Part shown: positions 44,683-55,885 of the stretch, piece by piece
How the letters are laid out: every line of letters starts with the position of its first letter
Position numbering within the stretch: position 1 is the first letter of the stretch
From: Fremontodendron californicum
Lineage: Eukaryota; Streptophyta; Magnoliopsida; Malvales; Malvaceae
Assembly (NCBI GenBank): GCA_030761205.1
Contig: JAULJL010000021.1
Span: forward strand, 14,551,160-14,615,159
Direction of reading: 5' to 3'
DNA length: 64,000 nucleotides
Program-made: the position numbers and the translations under genes
The notes under the pieces: model-generated
The model's input: the letters and a program-made list of their open reading frames with translations, nothing else
The model's database searches: none
What the model was told of the DNA's origin: nothing

Positions 44683-45219
44683 ATGGATGATATTCTCACA
44701 AGATTGCAGAAATGATTTCCTCCTTTTCCTCGGAATATTTTACTGAAACTTTACCAAGTTCGATTTGAAAGATTAAGAATGCTTATGCACAAAGGGATTC
44801 CTGAAGACATACGTTGGATAATTGAAGCCAAGGTACGTGAAGATGAATATCTTCCTGTTTTGCATTTACCAGGTACAGGTAGAAGCACTTTTGCAAAGAA
44901 GCGACGAGCAAAGCGCATGAGTTCAAATTGCCACAAATGTGCACGATGGACGTGTAACGGTAAATGTCGTTCTATTGGGATTCCATCCTCTAATCGAGAT
45001 GATAAAATTGAATTCATTAAGGATGGACTGAGTAAGGAGAATTTGGGTAATATCCAACTTTCTCTTGAGACGCATCCTAGTGGAGACGTACAAAGAGAAA
45101 TTCTTGATTTATGGCCGCAATTCCAAAGGGAATGGCAACATCTTGGGAATCTGATGTTAAAAGACCCTGTTTGCCAGCTTGTAAGAAAACTGGATGGGAA
45201 GCATATCCTCGACTCATAG
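44683..45219 (+). pseudogene. ORF2, one early stop (L3)
   Basis: Same 537-nt frame as L0 and L2. CGA at codon 11 is TGA (44713-44715), a C-to-T change. An internal ATG at 44779 reopens the last 146 residues, which keep the basic patch and all four cysteines (C-x2-C-x4-C-x3-C), so a shortened protein is conceivable. A TATA-like tract precedes the original ATG as in L2. Confidence 0.75.
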
Positions 45220-45260
45220 AAGGCGTTTAAGTCGTTTCTGGACGTAAAACCAGAGGAAGA

Positions 45261-45295
45261 TGCCAAATACACTTTCGGCGACATTATTACTCTTG
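45261..45295 (+). other. Spliced-template scar: duplicated LOG-leader segment at the ORF2 3' end
   Basis: After GAGGAAGATG, where L2 enters the putative intron, L3 continues with CAAATACACTTTCGGCGACA and TTATTACTCTTG. This sequence normally lies just after the acceptor, and its original copy is still present at about 45388-45419. The L3 sequence then returns to mid-intron sequence, so about 140 bp of intron is lost. This fits reverse transcriptase switching from an unspliced to a spliced RNA. Confidence 0.6.
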
Positions 45296-45488
45296 GCTTT
45301 TAAGGTTGATTTTTCTTCTCTTTTTGATTTTCTTCCTGAAATCACGCAAAAATCTTTTGTTAGGTTAACATTTTCTTCTGACAGGTCAGATACACTTTCG
45401 GCGACATTATTACTCTTGTCTGATTCACTACTCAGTCCTCTATATATTACACCATGTACTCATTCTCTTTCAGGCACTCGAAAAAAAA

Positions 45489-46046
45489 ATGGAAAGTACT
45501 TCGTCCCAACGCATTAAAAAAATTTGTGTTTTTGGAGGTGCTTATCTAGGGAAAAATAACATATTCGCTGATGAAGCCATAAGAGTTGGAGTAATACTTG
45601 CCCAACAAAAGATCCAGTTGATTTATGGAGGCGGTAGTACGGGTTTAATGGGAGCAATCGCTACAGCAGCACACGCCGGAGGAAGTCCAGTTCTAGGAAT
45701 CGTGCCAAAACTATTCACAGATTTTTGTGGACCTACCGTGGGTAAGGAAATACAAGTCTGGAGTATCCCTGAACGGATAACAATCATGTACCATTATGCC
45801 GATGCATTTATTGCTTTACCAGGAGGTCTGGGTACATTGGAAGAAATAGCTTGCGTGGCTTCTTGGTCATCTTTGGTCACAAATAAGAAACCGATTGGTT
45901 TGCTTAATATTAATGGTTATTTTAGTAATTTGCTTTCATATTTAGATAATGCTGTGGATAATGGATTCATGTATTCAGAGGCAAGGAGAACCATAATTTC
46001 TGCTACAACCATTGAAGATTTACTCAAAAAGCTCCAAGCTTTATGA
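45489..46046 (+). CDS. LOG: LOG-like cytokinin riboside 5'-monophosphate phosphoribohydrolase (L3, open frame)
   Basis: 185 aa from ATG 45489, the start shared with L1 and L2. It contains the Rossmann-like phosphate-binding region (ICVFGGAY near residue 12, YGGGSTGLMG at ~51-60), the family signature PGGLGTLEE (~118-126) preceded by a conserved arginine (PER), then KPIGLLNINGY and a C-terminal helix. LOG proteins convert cytokinin nucleotides to free bases in one step. The lysine usually next to the arginine is replaced by isoleucine, which might alter activity. An extra T near 46040 shifts the frame after LLKKLQA and removes about 30 residues, including the basic tail; the core domain is complete. 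It is the best candidate in the window for an active enzyme. A TATA-like CTATATATTACACCATG lies upstream. Confidence 0.88.
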   Translation: MESTSSQRIKKICVFGGAYLGKNNIFADEAIRVGVILAQQKIQLIYGGGSTGLMGAIATAAHAGGSPVLGIVPKLFTDFCGPTVGKEIQVWSIPERITIMYHYADAFIALPGGLGTLEEIACVASWSSLVTNKKPIGLLNINGYFSNLLSYLDNAVDNGFMYSEARRTIISATTIEDLLKKLQAL

Positions 46047-47896
46047 GTGTTTATCTGCTACGGTTGTTTCGCAAACGCTCGGAAAAAGAAAAAGAGATAT
46101 GGACGAGCAAGGAGTGGATTGCACTTTGTCTTTGTGACATTATCTAACATTTTGCTTGTTGTGTCTCAGTTATAATAAGTGGTTAGCAACCTCTGCAGGT
46201 AATATCTCCTAAATTCTACCTTTAAAATTTGACATTGGGGACAATGTCATATTTTAGTAGGGGGTAAGGGACATATTTTGCTAATTTAAAAAAAAAAATT
46301 TGTTGTGTTTTAAGACATTTAGAAGTATTCATTCTGAACAAAGTCTGAGTAAGGGAGACTTGAGACATACCTTGTCAGTTTGATTTAATCTTCTTCTTCT
46401 TCAAAAAAAAAAACATGTTTAGACTTAGTGTGTTTTTAGTGTGTTTTAGTTACTTTCAATACTATAATGAGATGTGAATTGCATAAGTCTAAAACAGATT
46501 TATTAGTGAGAAGATTTTCATGAGAATTGAGCTTGATATCAACCTTTTTATGAGCCAATGTTAATATGATATGTTGATTGAGAAAGAAGCATGTTTAGAC
46601 TTAATCTGACTTGTATAATCATCCTTGTGAGTTTTTGAGGCTATAATGATTGATGCATTATACAAATCAATCTAATTTCTTTCTTGAGTGCTCTTATGAT
46701 TACATGATTCTCTAGAACTTGCTTTAAACCGTTTGAGACTATATTGATACATGTGACAACATGAATATGATAGAGGCATTAGGATTATAACCAGAGCCAA
46801 ACAACCATCCCTTATTAATGTTCTAAGAGAACATCCCCACTAGTGAGCCAATTTGAGCCTACATTAAATATGCTGTTTTATTGGTAACCACAACTTACAC
46901 CTAGCCTAAATATACTTATATCCTTACCCTTGTTCTAAAGATGGATTTTATATTTTGAGACATATTGCAAAAAAACAAGGGATATTTTTAGTTGAAAATT
47001 TGGGTTAGAAACAAAAGATAAGTGTGGGGGAAGAAAAGAAAAAGTCAAGAGAAAAAGAAAGGGATCATTGTCAAATACATTCCCATATTAAAAAAAAAAA
47101 TATAATCTTCTCTTGAACTTCTAGAAAAAGATGTTACAAAGTTGGTTAGAATGATGCAAAGGCTCAACATGAATATTTAGCCTATGTTATTATGTGCTTT
47201 ATAAGAGTTTTGAGAAGTTTTATTTGTATCATCTTATTATGTCTCTAAACTCTATGAATTCTTTGGAACCTTTGTGATATCTTTATCCTTTTGTTCTTTA
47301 ACCACATTATAACCCTTTGGCCCCATTACAACCTTGAATAAAGACCTCTTGATTTATGAAGTTGTATGATCTAAATAGTGGAGAATAGGTGGACAAGCAA
47401 GCATATGGTAGAAGTGTTTTAATGAGATTGATTGAGTGTAAACACTTTACCACTACTTTAAAGAGTGAAAATCAAGAGAGTATCCCATGTGAGAAGTTGA
47501 GATTAAGTTTGAATATGCACTATGTTGATTGAAATATGTTATGTTAATATTGGCTTAACTCAAACTATTTACATTCAAGCAAATTTTTTTGTGAATTTCT
47601 TTAAGCTATTGATTAGTTTTTAAGACTTGTCCAATGATTATCTCTAATTTATATCGGAAGGATTAGTTATAATTATTATTTTTAGTTTTTCTTATGGCTT
47701 CAATGTTTGTGGGTATAGTCCTAGTAAACCCTCACGAGACTAAACTCGTCCACTAGGGACACCTAGGGGTTTAAAGGCTTGTGTCACATGCTAAGTGCCA
47801 CCGTGATTTCCTACGAAAATGGATTAGATTAGATTTTCTTATTTTATTTTTATTGAGTCGTTGCTAGGGACTAGCAACAATCTAAGTGTGGGGGTG
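46047..47896 (+). other. L3 3' untranslated region
   Basis: Collinear with L2 29515-31489. It contains TGACATTG-GGGA-CAATGTCA (about 46229-46248), the CCTAGT/ACTAGG structure (47720-47757), the hairpin GTTGCTAG-GGA-CTAGCAAC (47860-47878) and the PPT AGTGTGGGGGTG before the LTR. No gene. Confidence 0.65.
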
Positions 47897-49405
47897 TGAT
47901 AACTCGTATAATTATATAGTTTTTAGTTATGTTTTATTATTGTTTTGCGTCAAATACGAGTTATTATTGCTTAGTCTAATTGTGTTTATGATCTTTTATA
48001 TTTTTATGTAATTTGGTGTTTTTTCACGAGTTTCTTTGAGTGATTTCAGATTACTAGGTTAAATCAACAATTAAGGGCAAATCCAGTTCAGTTCCAGTTC
48101 CGACACCTTTTGCCATATCAGCTATATCTGGAGTTTCACTGAAGCAATAAGGCTGAAATTTTAACCGTGCAAAGCTAAGAGGCATATCTATCGTTTTCAT
48201 GTTTTACACTTCTTGAAACGGAGTCGTTTTCCCTAGCGAAATCGACCATCAAGTTGGCTGATGTGCAATGACGTCTGTGCTGACCTGTTTTGGTAATTTA
48301 ACCATATCTTCCGATCCACATGAGCAAATGATCTGATTCCAACGGCTATGGATCCGTAACTGATAGGTGTATATGTTTCTAGAAGACCATTTTATCAGAT
48401 CGAGCATCCAACATTGACAAAATCGACCATCAAGCTGGCTGATCAGAATTGTCATACAATATGACGAAAATTGTTAGAAAAATGCACCCACCTATTATAC
48501 CTACCTTTGAAATTTGTAAAGCTTGTCTCTTGTCATTTAGCCCTCCAAAATGTGTATAAATAGAGGGCCTTGGATGAGTATTGGGATACAATATACATTG
48601 GTAGGATATTAGCCATTGTAATAAAATTCTCTAAGTTTTCTTCTTCTTTCCTTTCTCTAGTTTTCTTTTTCTTTACTTATGCTTTTTACATTTCTTTTCA
48701 TTTTATTCATATCTAGTATGTGTTGCTAATCATATTGTTGAGGTGATGAGGTGAAGCTTTTGGTAAATGCTAAGGTTAGTCTCTTAAACATGAGCTAAAA
48801 TGAATCATCATTTATAAACACTAGTATATATAATATTTTGTTTTGGTTTAAAATCATACTTGCAAAGTAGGGATCTTGATTCATTATTGACAAAGAAAAT
48901 GGCACAGTAAATGCTTAGTTTCATAACCTTGATTTGTTGTAGACATATACCTTGGCATAAGGAATGCTTGGACTCTTTTTGTGAGTTTTGAGGACACCAA
49001 ATGAACATAATATCATATGCTATGGACGTTGGACAATTTGGACTGAATTGCTAAACCTTCCGATTGGAATCTCCCTTATGTGTGAATTTCAATTGTGTAA
49101 TAAAACAAGATTAACCTTAGCATAACACCAAGAGTGGATTCTCTAACCTCAACATCTTTTCTTATTGTTTTTTTATATCTTGTTTAATTTCTTTTATGTT
49201 ATTTTGTTTATTTTGTTCTCTAATATCTTGTTTATCTTGTTTTGTTGTTGATTCCCTAATATCTTGTTTACTTTCTTTTTCTTATATATTTATAAACTTA
49301 TACTTACTAATACGCTTCCCTGTGGTTCGACCTCGGACACCCGAGAATTTATTACTTGAACATAACCTGCACTTGGGTTTACAACTCTTAATCGAGTCTC
49401 CATCA
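47897..49405 (+). repeat. L3 3' LTR (1509 bp)
   Basis: TGATAACTCG...CTCCATCA, undeleted. TATA box at 48555-48562. Followed by the target duplication GATAT. Confidence 0.92.
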
Positions 49406-49410
49406 GATAT

Positions 49411-50380
49411 CCAAAATTTTACTGTTTTAAAAGTGAACAAGTCTTCGGTGGTGATAGCTGAAGCCTCTGGTGGAGATATCCAGGGTTTTATAATTTTGAA
49501 AAATGAGAAATCTTCTTTTGGAGGAGTTATCCAGAATTTTATTCAACATGTGCATCTACATCAAGAAGCATTTGCATCAATCTAAGTTAGTTGAATCTGC
49601 ATCAAGAAAGTTTGCATCAAATCAAGTCATTTACATTTGCATCAAAGACATTTGCACCAATCTAAGTCATTTGCATCTACTTCAAGAAGCGTTTGCATCA
49701 ACTAAAGACATTTGCGTTTGCATCATGAAGCATTTGCATCATCTCTTAAAGCTTTCAGGTATAATCGAACTCGTTTTGCTTCTCAAATGAGTCGAGCCCC
49801 GAGATTATCGTCGAGGTTCTTTTTTTTATTATTATGAACAAGTCTTTGATGGTGATAGCTGAAGCCTCTGGTAGAGATGTCTAGAGTTTTAAAATCCTTT
49901 GAAAAGGTAGAAAGTCTTCGGTGGTGATAGCTGAAGCTTCTGGAGGTGATACCCAGAATTTTTTATAGTTTTAAAAATGAGCAAAACTTTGGTGGTGATA
50001 GCCGAAGCTTCTGGAAGAGATGTCCAGAATTTTAAACACAGCTGAGAACAAGACAGGTTAAGGCCCCGAGACCATCATCGAGGTCATTTCCTTTCTTGCA
50101 AATCGAAATCGTTTCCTTAAGACGAGTCGAGCCCCGAGATCATCGCCGAGGTACTTTTTTTTATTATTATGAACAAGTCTTCGGTGGTGATAGCTGAAGC
50201 CTCTGGTAGAGATATCCAGAGTTCTTAAAATCCTTTGAACAGGTAAAAAGTCTTCGGTTGTGATAGCTGAAGCTTCTGGAGGTGATGCCCAGAATTTTAC
50301 AGTTTTAATAACGAGCAAGACTTTGGTGGTGATAGCCGAAGGTTCTGGAGGAGATATCCAGAATTTTAAACACAGCTGAG
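49411..50380 (+). repeat. D2 3' repeat block (GGTGATAGC and TTTGCATCA arrays)
   Basis: Continues the array split by L3. GATATCCAG units at 49406-49545 and 49830-50370 flank a TTTGCATCA array (49550-49750). GAGTCGAGCCCCGAGATCAT-type segments recur near 49790, 50065, 50130 and 50395. Confidence 0.65.
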
Positions 50381-50680
50381 AATAAGACAGGTTAAGGCCC
50401 CGAGACCATCGTCGAGATCATTTCCTTTCTTGCAAATCGAATTCGTTTCCTTAAGACGGGTCGAGCCTTGATTAGTCAGGGAATTCAATTTAAGGACAAA
50501 ACCTTCAATTTACTGTTAAAAAAAATGAAAAAAAAGAAAAAAATAGAAAAAAATGAAAAATGAAAAAATGATAGAACAATGAAAAAGAAACCCCTTACCC
50601 TTTCTTTCACATGTGATGTCACTGACTGTACAAAATTAGTGTCAGTTTATCTTTGCCTGATTCCTGATTCTCAGCAATAG

Positions 50681-50697
50681 CCAAAGAGGGGGGCAGC
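50681..50697 (+). other. Polypurine tract of D2
   Basis: CCAAAGAGGGGGGCAGC-like tract directly before LTR-c. Confidence 0.55.
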
Positions 50698-53600
50698 AGT
50701 AGACACCTAATTTTGTCCGGACCACTAAAACAGGTATGTTTTCTTTCTAAATTTATGTTTCCGAGTGTAAAAAAACTTTTTTCATCCTGTAGGTGATACT
50801 CCGAGACTTAGTTTAAAGGGGCGAGCATAAAAAGTCAAACTTGAAAAAGTCAACCCCCAGAAAAAGTCAACCCTAAAAAGTCAACTACTAAAAAAGTCAA
50901 CCCACTTTCAAAATCAAGATTTTAAGTTCAATTGAAAAATGGCGAAAGAATTTTGACAATCCGAGGTCTACATTGAAAGATATGGAGTTCGAAAGTTGGG
51001 ATTTGGAGATTCAGTAGAAAGGAAACCCTAATCCGAGAAATTTGGGGAAAAAATGCTTAAACGATCAAATTGGTCGAAATTGAAGGTTCCAAATGAAAGA
51101 TAAGCACTGACTACGGGTAATGGAGAAGTTACTTGCAAGAAAAACCGAAAGAAAAGTCAATCCGGGAGAAAACCGAGAATTAGGGTTTTTAGTGAATTTC
51201 GGTGAAATCGGGAAGAATCACAGAAATGGCCCGAATGGGTAAGACCAAAGCCCCCAATGGATGAGGAATGATTAAAAAAGGATAGCCTAAGGCTTAGCTT
51301 GAAGAAAATCTAAAAATCGGACTTGTTTTGAGCAAAATCGGGTTTCGGAGGCAAAAGGACAAAATTGGAAAATTTGGGAAAAATAGCAAATGGACTCCGA
51401 AAATTCTGAAAATTTGTCAATCTTATTCTTAAATCATTTTAAAGAGATTGGTAAAAGAAAATCTTGATTCAGAGTTCGTTTGCAAAATGGCAAAATCTCG
51501 GGCTTCATATGCAGTAATTCAAAAAGGAAAATCCCAAAAAAATAGCAAATGAGCTCCAAATCTTCTGAAATTTTGCAAATCTTATTTTTAAATTATTTGG
51601 AAGAGATTGGCGAAAGAAAATCTTGATTCGGAGTTCGTTTGCAAAATGGCCAAATCCCGGGCCTCCTATGTAATAATTCAAAAAGATAAATCCCGAAAAA
51701 ATAGAAAATGGACTCCAAAAATTCTGAAATTTTATAAATCTCATTTTTATTATTTGGAAGAGATTGGTGAAAGAAAATCTTGATTCGGAGTTCGTTTGCA
51801 AAATGGCCAAATCCCGGGCCTCCTATGTAGTAATTCAAGCCGATAAATCCTGAAAAAATACCAAATGAGCTCCAAAAATTATGAAAACTTCCAGATCACA
51901 CTTTTTAATTATTTTGAAGAGATTGGTGAAGAAAAATCTTGATTTGGAGCTCGTTTAAAAAATGGTAAAATGTAGGGGCATAAAAGGGCATTTTTGGAAC
52001 AAAAAATCCAAATAAATAGAAAACGGACTCGGATAATTTTGGAAACATCCAGAACTCAATATTTTATTATTTTAGAAGTATTACAAAAAGAAAAATTGAA
52101 TTTGGAGTCCGTTTGATATTTATTTGCATCCGGGGGGTAAAACGATCATTTCACCCAAGCAACTGAAAAGGGCTTCTTTGGGCCTTTTAAAAAAATCAGA
52201 GTTGGGCTGGAAAAGAGAAGTGCTGGCCTGCCCAAGCCCAAAGGAAGGAGGAAGCTTCTGATTTTTCAATCAAATGGCTAAAAATCAAGAGTTAGTTAGA
52301 GATTCTCTTTGATCAAGCCATGGTGATTAAGCCACATAGGCCAAGAAAGATGTCAACATTATTCTTTAACATCTGTAATTTGAGAGAGCTGAGATGCTAA
52401 TCTAAAGGTGGTAATTTCATGATCTTTCACCTTGAATTATTAGCCATTTGATGGGAAATTGGTTACAAAAAAATGACAATACCTTGAGGAATTAAAGGGC
52501 CATTCGGCCAGCACTTGGGGGGAGGTCAGAATTTTCATTTTTCATCTTCATTTTGCTGAGTTCTTGGCGTTTTTACCTAGTTTTTCTCTTCTTGGTTGAG
52601 GGTAAAAAAGAAAAGTTTAGAAAAGAAAGGAAAGTTTGAAGAAATAAAGCTTGAAATATAGTTTCTTGAGGTTGCTCTTGAGCGCCAACTCTTGCACTTT
52701 CTTGATTTTCCATTCTTATTTTTGCTATTTTGATTATTATTTGGTGAGTTTCTATTTTCAATAAATGTTTTTTTATTGTTCTTTTAAGTTCTTCCTTCAT
52801 CTCTTTCTTAAAGATATTTTTTACAATTTTCTTTTTACAATAAACTCACCATGGCCAAATGGCCTACATTATTTATTTAAGTTGTTGTTTTGGTTTATTT
52901 TACCATATTGTTTATGTTATTTTCTTCGATCTTGGTGTTTTAAATGTTATTTTACTTCATGTTCTTGAATTATATTTTAATTTGGTTGCTTTGTTTGTTG
53001 CCATTTATGTTTTAAATATCATGTTTTTGCATTTTTAATTTTCTGTTTTCATGATGTTTAAATTTGAGCATGTTTTAGATTTAGTATATCAAGTGTTTGT
53101 GAAAATGCTTGTGTGGTCTTTGCATGATTTGAGTTCTATATCTTAGTTGAGCATGTTTTAGATTTAGTATATTAAGTGTTTGGTGAAAATGCTTGTGTGG
53201 TTTTTGCATGATTTAAGTGTTATATGTTAGTTGAGCATGTTAGTTTACCAAGTGTTTGTGAAAATGCTATGCTTGTTGGAGCTTGAGGCCATTTGGCTAC
53301 TCCATGTATTTTGCATTGTGTGTTGCACTTTTTGCCATGTTAGTTGGTAGGTTTTTGCATTTGCATGACATTTGATTTAGTTTTGCATGCTAGTATACCA
53401 AGTGTTTGTGAAAATGCCATGCTTGCTAGTTACATTATGCTATTCAGCCATCCTTGGAATTTTTGCATTTTATGTGTATTCTTGCCATGTTAGTTGATAG
53501 GTTAGCATTTGCATGATATTTTATTGAGTTTTTGGTTTAAGCATGCTTTATGTTTGTGAAAATGCCATGCATATTTTAGTTATTAAGTTAGGTTTATTTG

Positions 53601-55861
53601 CCATGCATGTTCATGCATTTTAGGTCTAGGTTGCATTAAATGCCATGCAAGTTCATTTAGGTCTAGGTCACTTTATGAATGCCATGCATTTTTTCATGAC
53701 ATTTAGGTTTAAATCCATGCATTTCATGCATTATGTTTGATGTATTGTTTCATGCATTTCATGTTCATGCCACTTGAATAATGACTTGAGCCAATTAATG
53801 GTTCAAAGTCATGCTCTCTTGAGCACACTTGTGGAAAATTAAGTTTTGTCAAATTGATTATTCTACCTTTGTGATTTTTTTTACTTTGCCAATTTTTATC
53901 TAACTTTCAAAAAGTCCTAGCTACTGTTTGTAAGTCATTTTAGGAGTTTCAAATATTTTTACTTTGATTTTTAAATGATTTTATCAAAGGCAAAAATATG
54001 TTTTGGCAAAGCAGTTTTTTTTCACCCAAAACTCGTATATCTCCGATTTTTCTGGGAATTCATCTTTAATTAGAAAATTAACTCGATTTTTTCCCGTGTA
54101 GTTTTCCATGTCTTGAGTCTCCAGTATTGTTTTCAGAATTTTTTGTATTTTCAAAAATAGGATAAAAAATCGTGGCTTAAAACTGGACAGTGGAGTCATA
54201 ATTGAATTTAAAGAAAAATCATTTTTCTGTTTTGGTTAAGTTACTTAGAGTGGGCTGATTAAGAGGGTTAGCTAATGACTTAGGGTAGTTTCTAAGCCTT
54301 TTTAAACTCTAAAAATGGTTTTTCAATTCTTGGGTTAAGGGTATTCAAGTCCGGATTTTTAAACTTGGAAAATTAGAGCCATTTTAAAGAAATTAGCCCA
54401 GTTTTTATTTTTAATTCAAGCTTTCAAAATTGTTTTCAAACAATCACAAAGTATTTTGGTTTTAGAATATTTAATTTGACATATTTTCCTAAGGTAGCCG
54501 GATATCTTTTTAGATATACGGATTTCCTTAATTAAAGGAAAAAATACATTTCATGCATTGCATTTTCCATATTCATGCATTTTATATAATATGTGATTCT
54601 TGCTATGATAATTTTTATGATATTGTTATGATTTTGAATTATGTTATATTGTTTATTATATGATTTGGAATATTTCATGATATCCTATGCTTTTTATTTA
54701 GTTATTTTTTTTGGTCATATTATTTAGCATATACTATGTTCATGCATTATTATTTTCATTTTTATTTTCATGCATATTATATGATAGCATTATTTCATAT
54801 TCCATCTCATTTAATTTATATGCCATATCATTCATGTTTGCCATGTCATTTAGGTTATTTCATTTCATATGGAATATGTTATGTTACTTAGGTTATTTTA
54901 TTTCATTTAGAATATATCATATGACTTAGCATATTGCATATGATATAAAATATATTATGCTACCTAGGTTATTTCATTTTATTTATAATATGTCATATAA
55001 CTTAGGATATTTCATTTCATTTAGAATATGCTAAGGCATTTATTTCATTTCATTTAAAATATGCTAAGGCATTTACATTATATCATATCATTTAGGAAGC
55101 ATTATATTATTTAGATTTTGCTATGTCATTTTATTTATGTCATGCATATACATATTCATATCTTTTAAAATGTTTTCAAAAAGATAATGATTTTTCAATA
55201 AAGAATAAAGATATTCCCGAGTTAAAATAATCCATGAGTTCTCTACCGGGTTTGCTGGTGGAAATATCATCAATTATCATTAATAAAGGAATATCTTTCT
55301 TTCAAAAAAGAGAATGATTCGGAAAATTTCCCAAAACTAATAAAAATTTCTATATTTTGCCATGTTTGTTGGGGAATATAGGAAATTTTGAATTTATAAA
55401 TTCCGGAACATTTTCAATAAAAAAAATGGAATTATTTTTCGTTAAATTGGGAATTAACTTGAAATACTAAATTTAAAACCAATTTTTACCGAGACTTGAG
55501 ATAACACACGATTAATAAGGTATCGATTTATACGGGCGTTGTGGGGGTGCTAATCCTTCCTCGCACGTAACCGACTCCCGAACCCGCTTCTTTGATTTCT
55601 CTGGTTTTAAAACGCAGACTTGAAATTGGTTTTTAAAGATTTTAATTAATTTTTAAAATATTTTATAAAACCGGTTTTAATAGGTGGCCGATCACACCTA
55701 GCTAAAAAAGATTGGTGGCGACTCCATGTTTTTTTTAAGGTCATTTTCAAAACCTTCATTTTTTTAGAGGAATTAAGTCGACTTTTCCTCGGTTTTTTAA
55801 TGTCACGCTTAACGAATAATAAAGTCTTGCGATGAGAGTCGTTATTTTTTAGGTTGCGACA
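50698..55861 (+). repeat. LTR-c (5164 bp), 3' LTR of D2
   Basis: Starts AGTAGACACC (first T mutated to A) and ends TTGCGACA. It keeps the ~170-bp block lost from LTR-b. It is not followed by a PBS: 24 bp later another LTR begins. Confidence 0.82.
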
Positions 55862-55885
55862 GCAGTAAAGTCTATGAAAAAGACT
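55862..55885 (+). other. 24-bp spacer between LTR-c and LTR-d
   Basis: GCAGTAAAGTCTATGAAAAA followed by GACT. It matches no other part of D that I can see. It is either a sliver of older target DNA between two elements or the filler of a recombination joint. Confidence 0.5.

Larger units (their letters stand above)
40092..49405 (+). mobile_element. L3: complete LOG-carrying LTR retrotransposon (9.3 kb)
   Basis: Inserted in the D2 GATATCCAG repeat array. Target duplication GATAT at 40087-40091 and 49406-49410; the empty-site equivalent is GGGGATATCCAGAATTTTAC in D1 near 16430. Gene order is the same as in L2. The LTRs differ mainly by two deletions in the 5' copy. gag-pro and ORF2 each carry one stop; LOG is open. 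Confidence 0.92.
17385..55861 (+). mobile_element. D2: Ogre/Tat-like element split by L2 and L3
   Basis: It consists of LTR-b, PBS, leader (22421-23152, continued at 32981), ORF1-like and gag regions, a post-gag region, repeats interrupted by L3 at 40092, a remnant up to the polypurine tract at 50681, and LTR-c. Without the two insertions its internal region is about 9.1 kb, against 7.3 kb in D1, which has lost the ORF1 C-terminal part and a repeat block. Confidence 0.75.
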
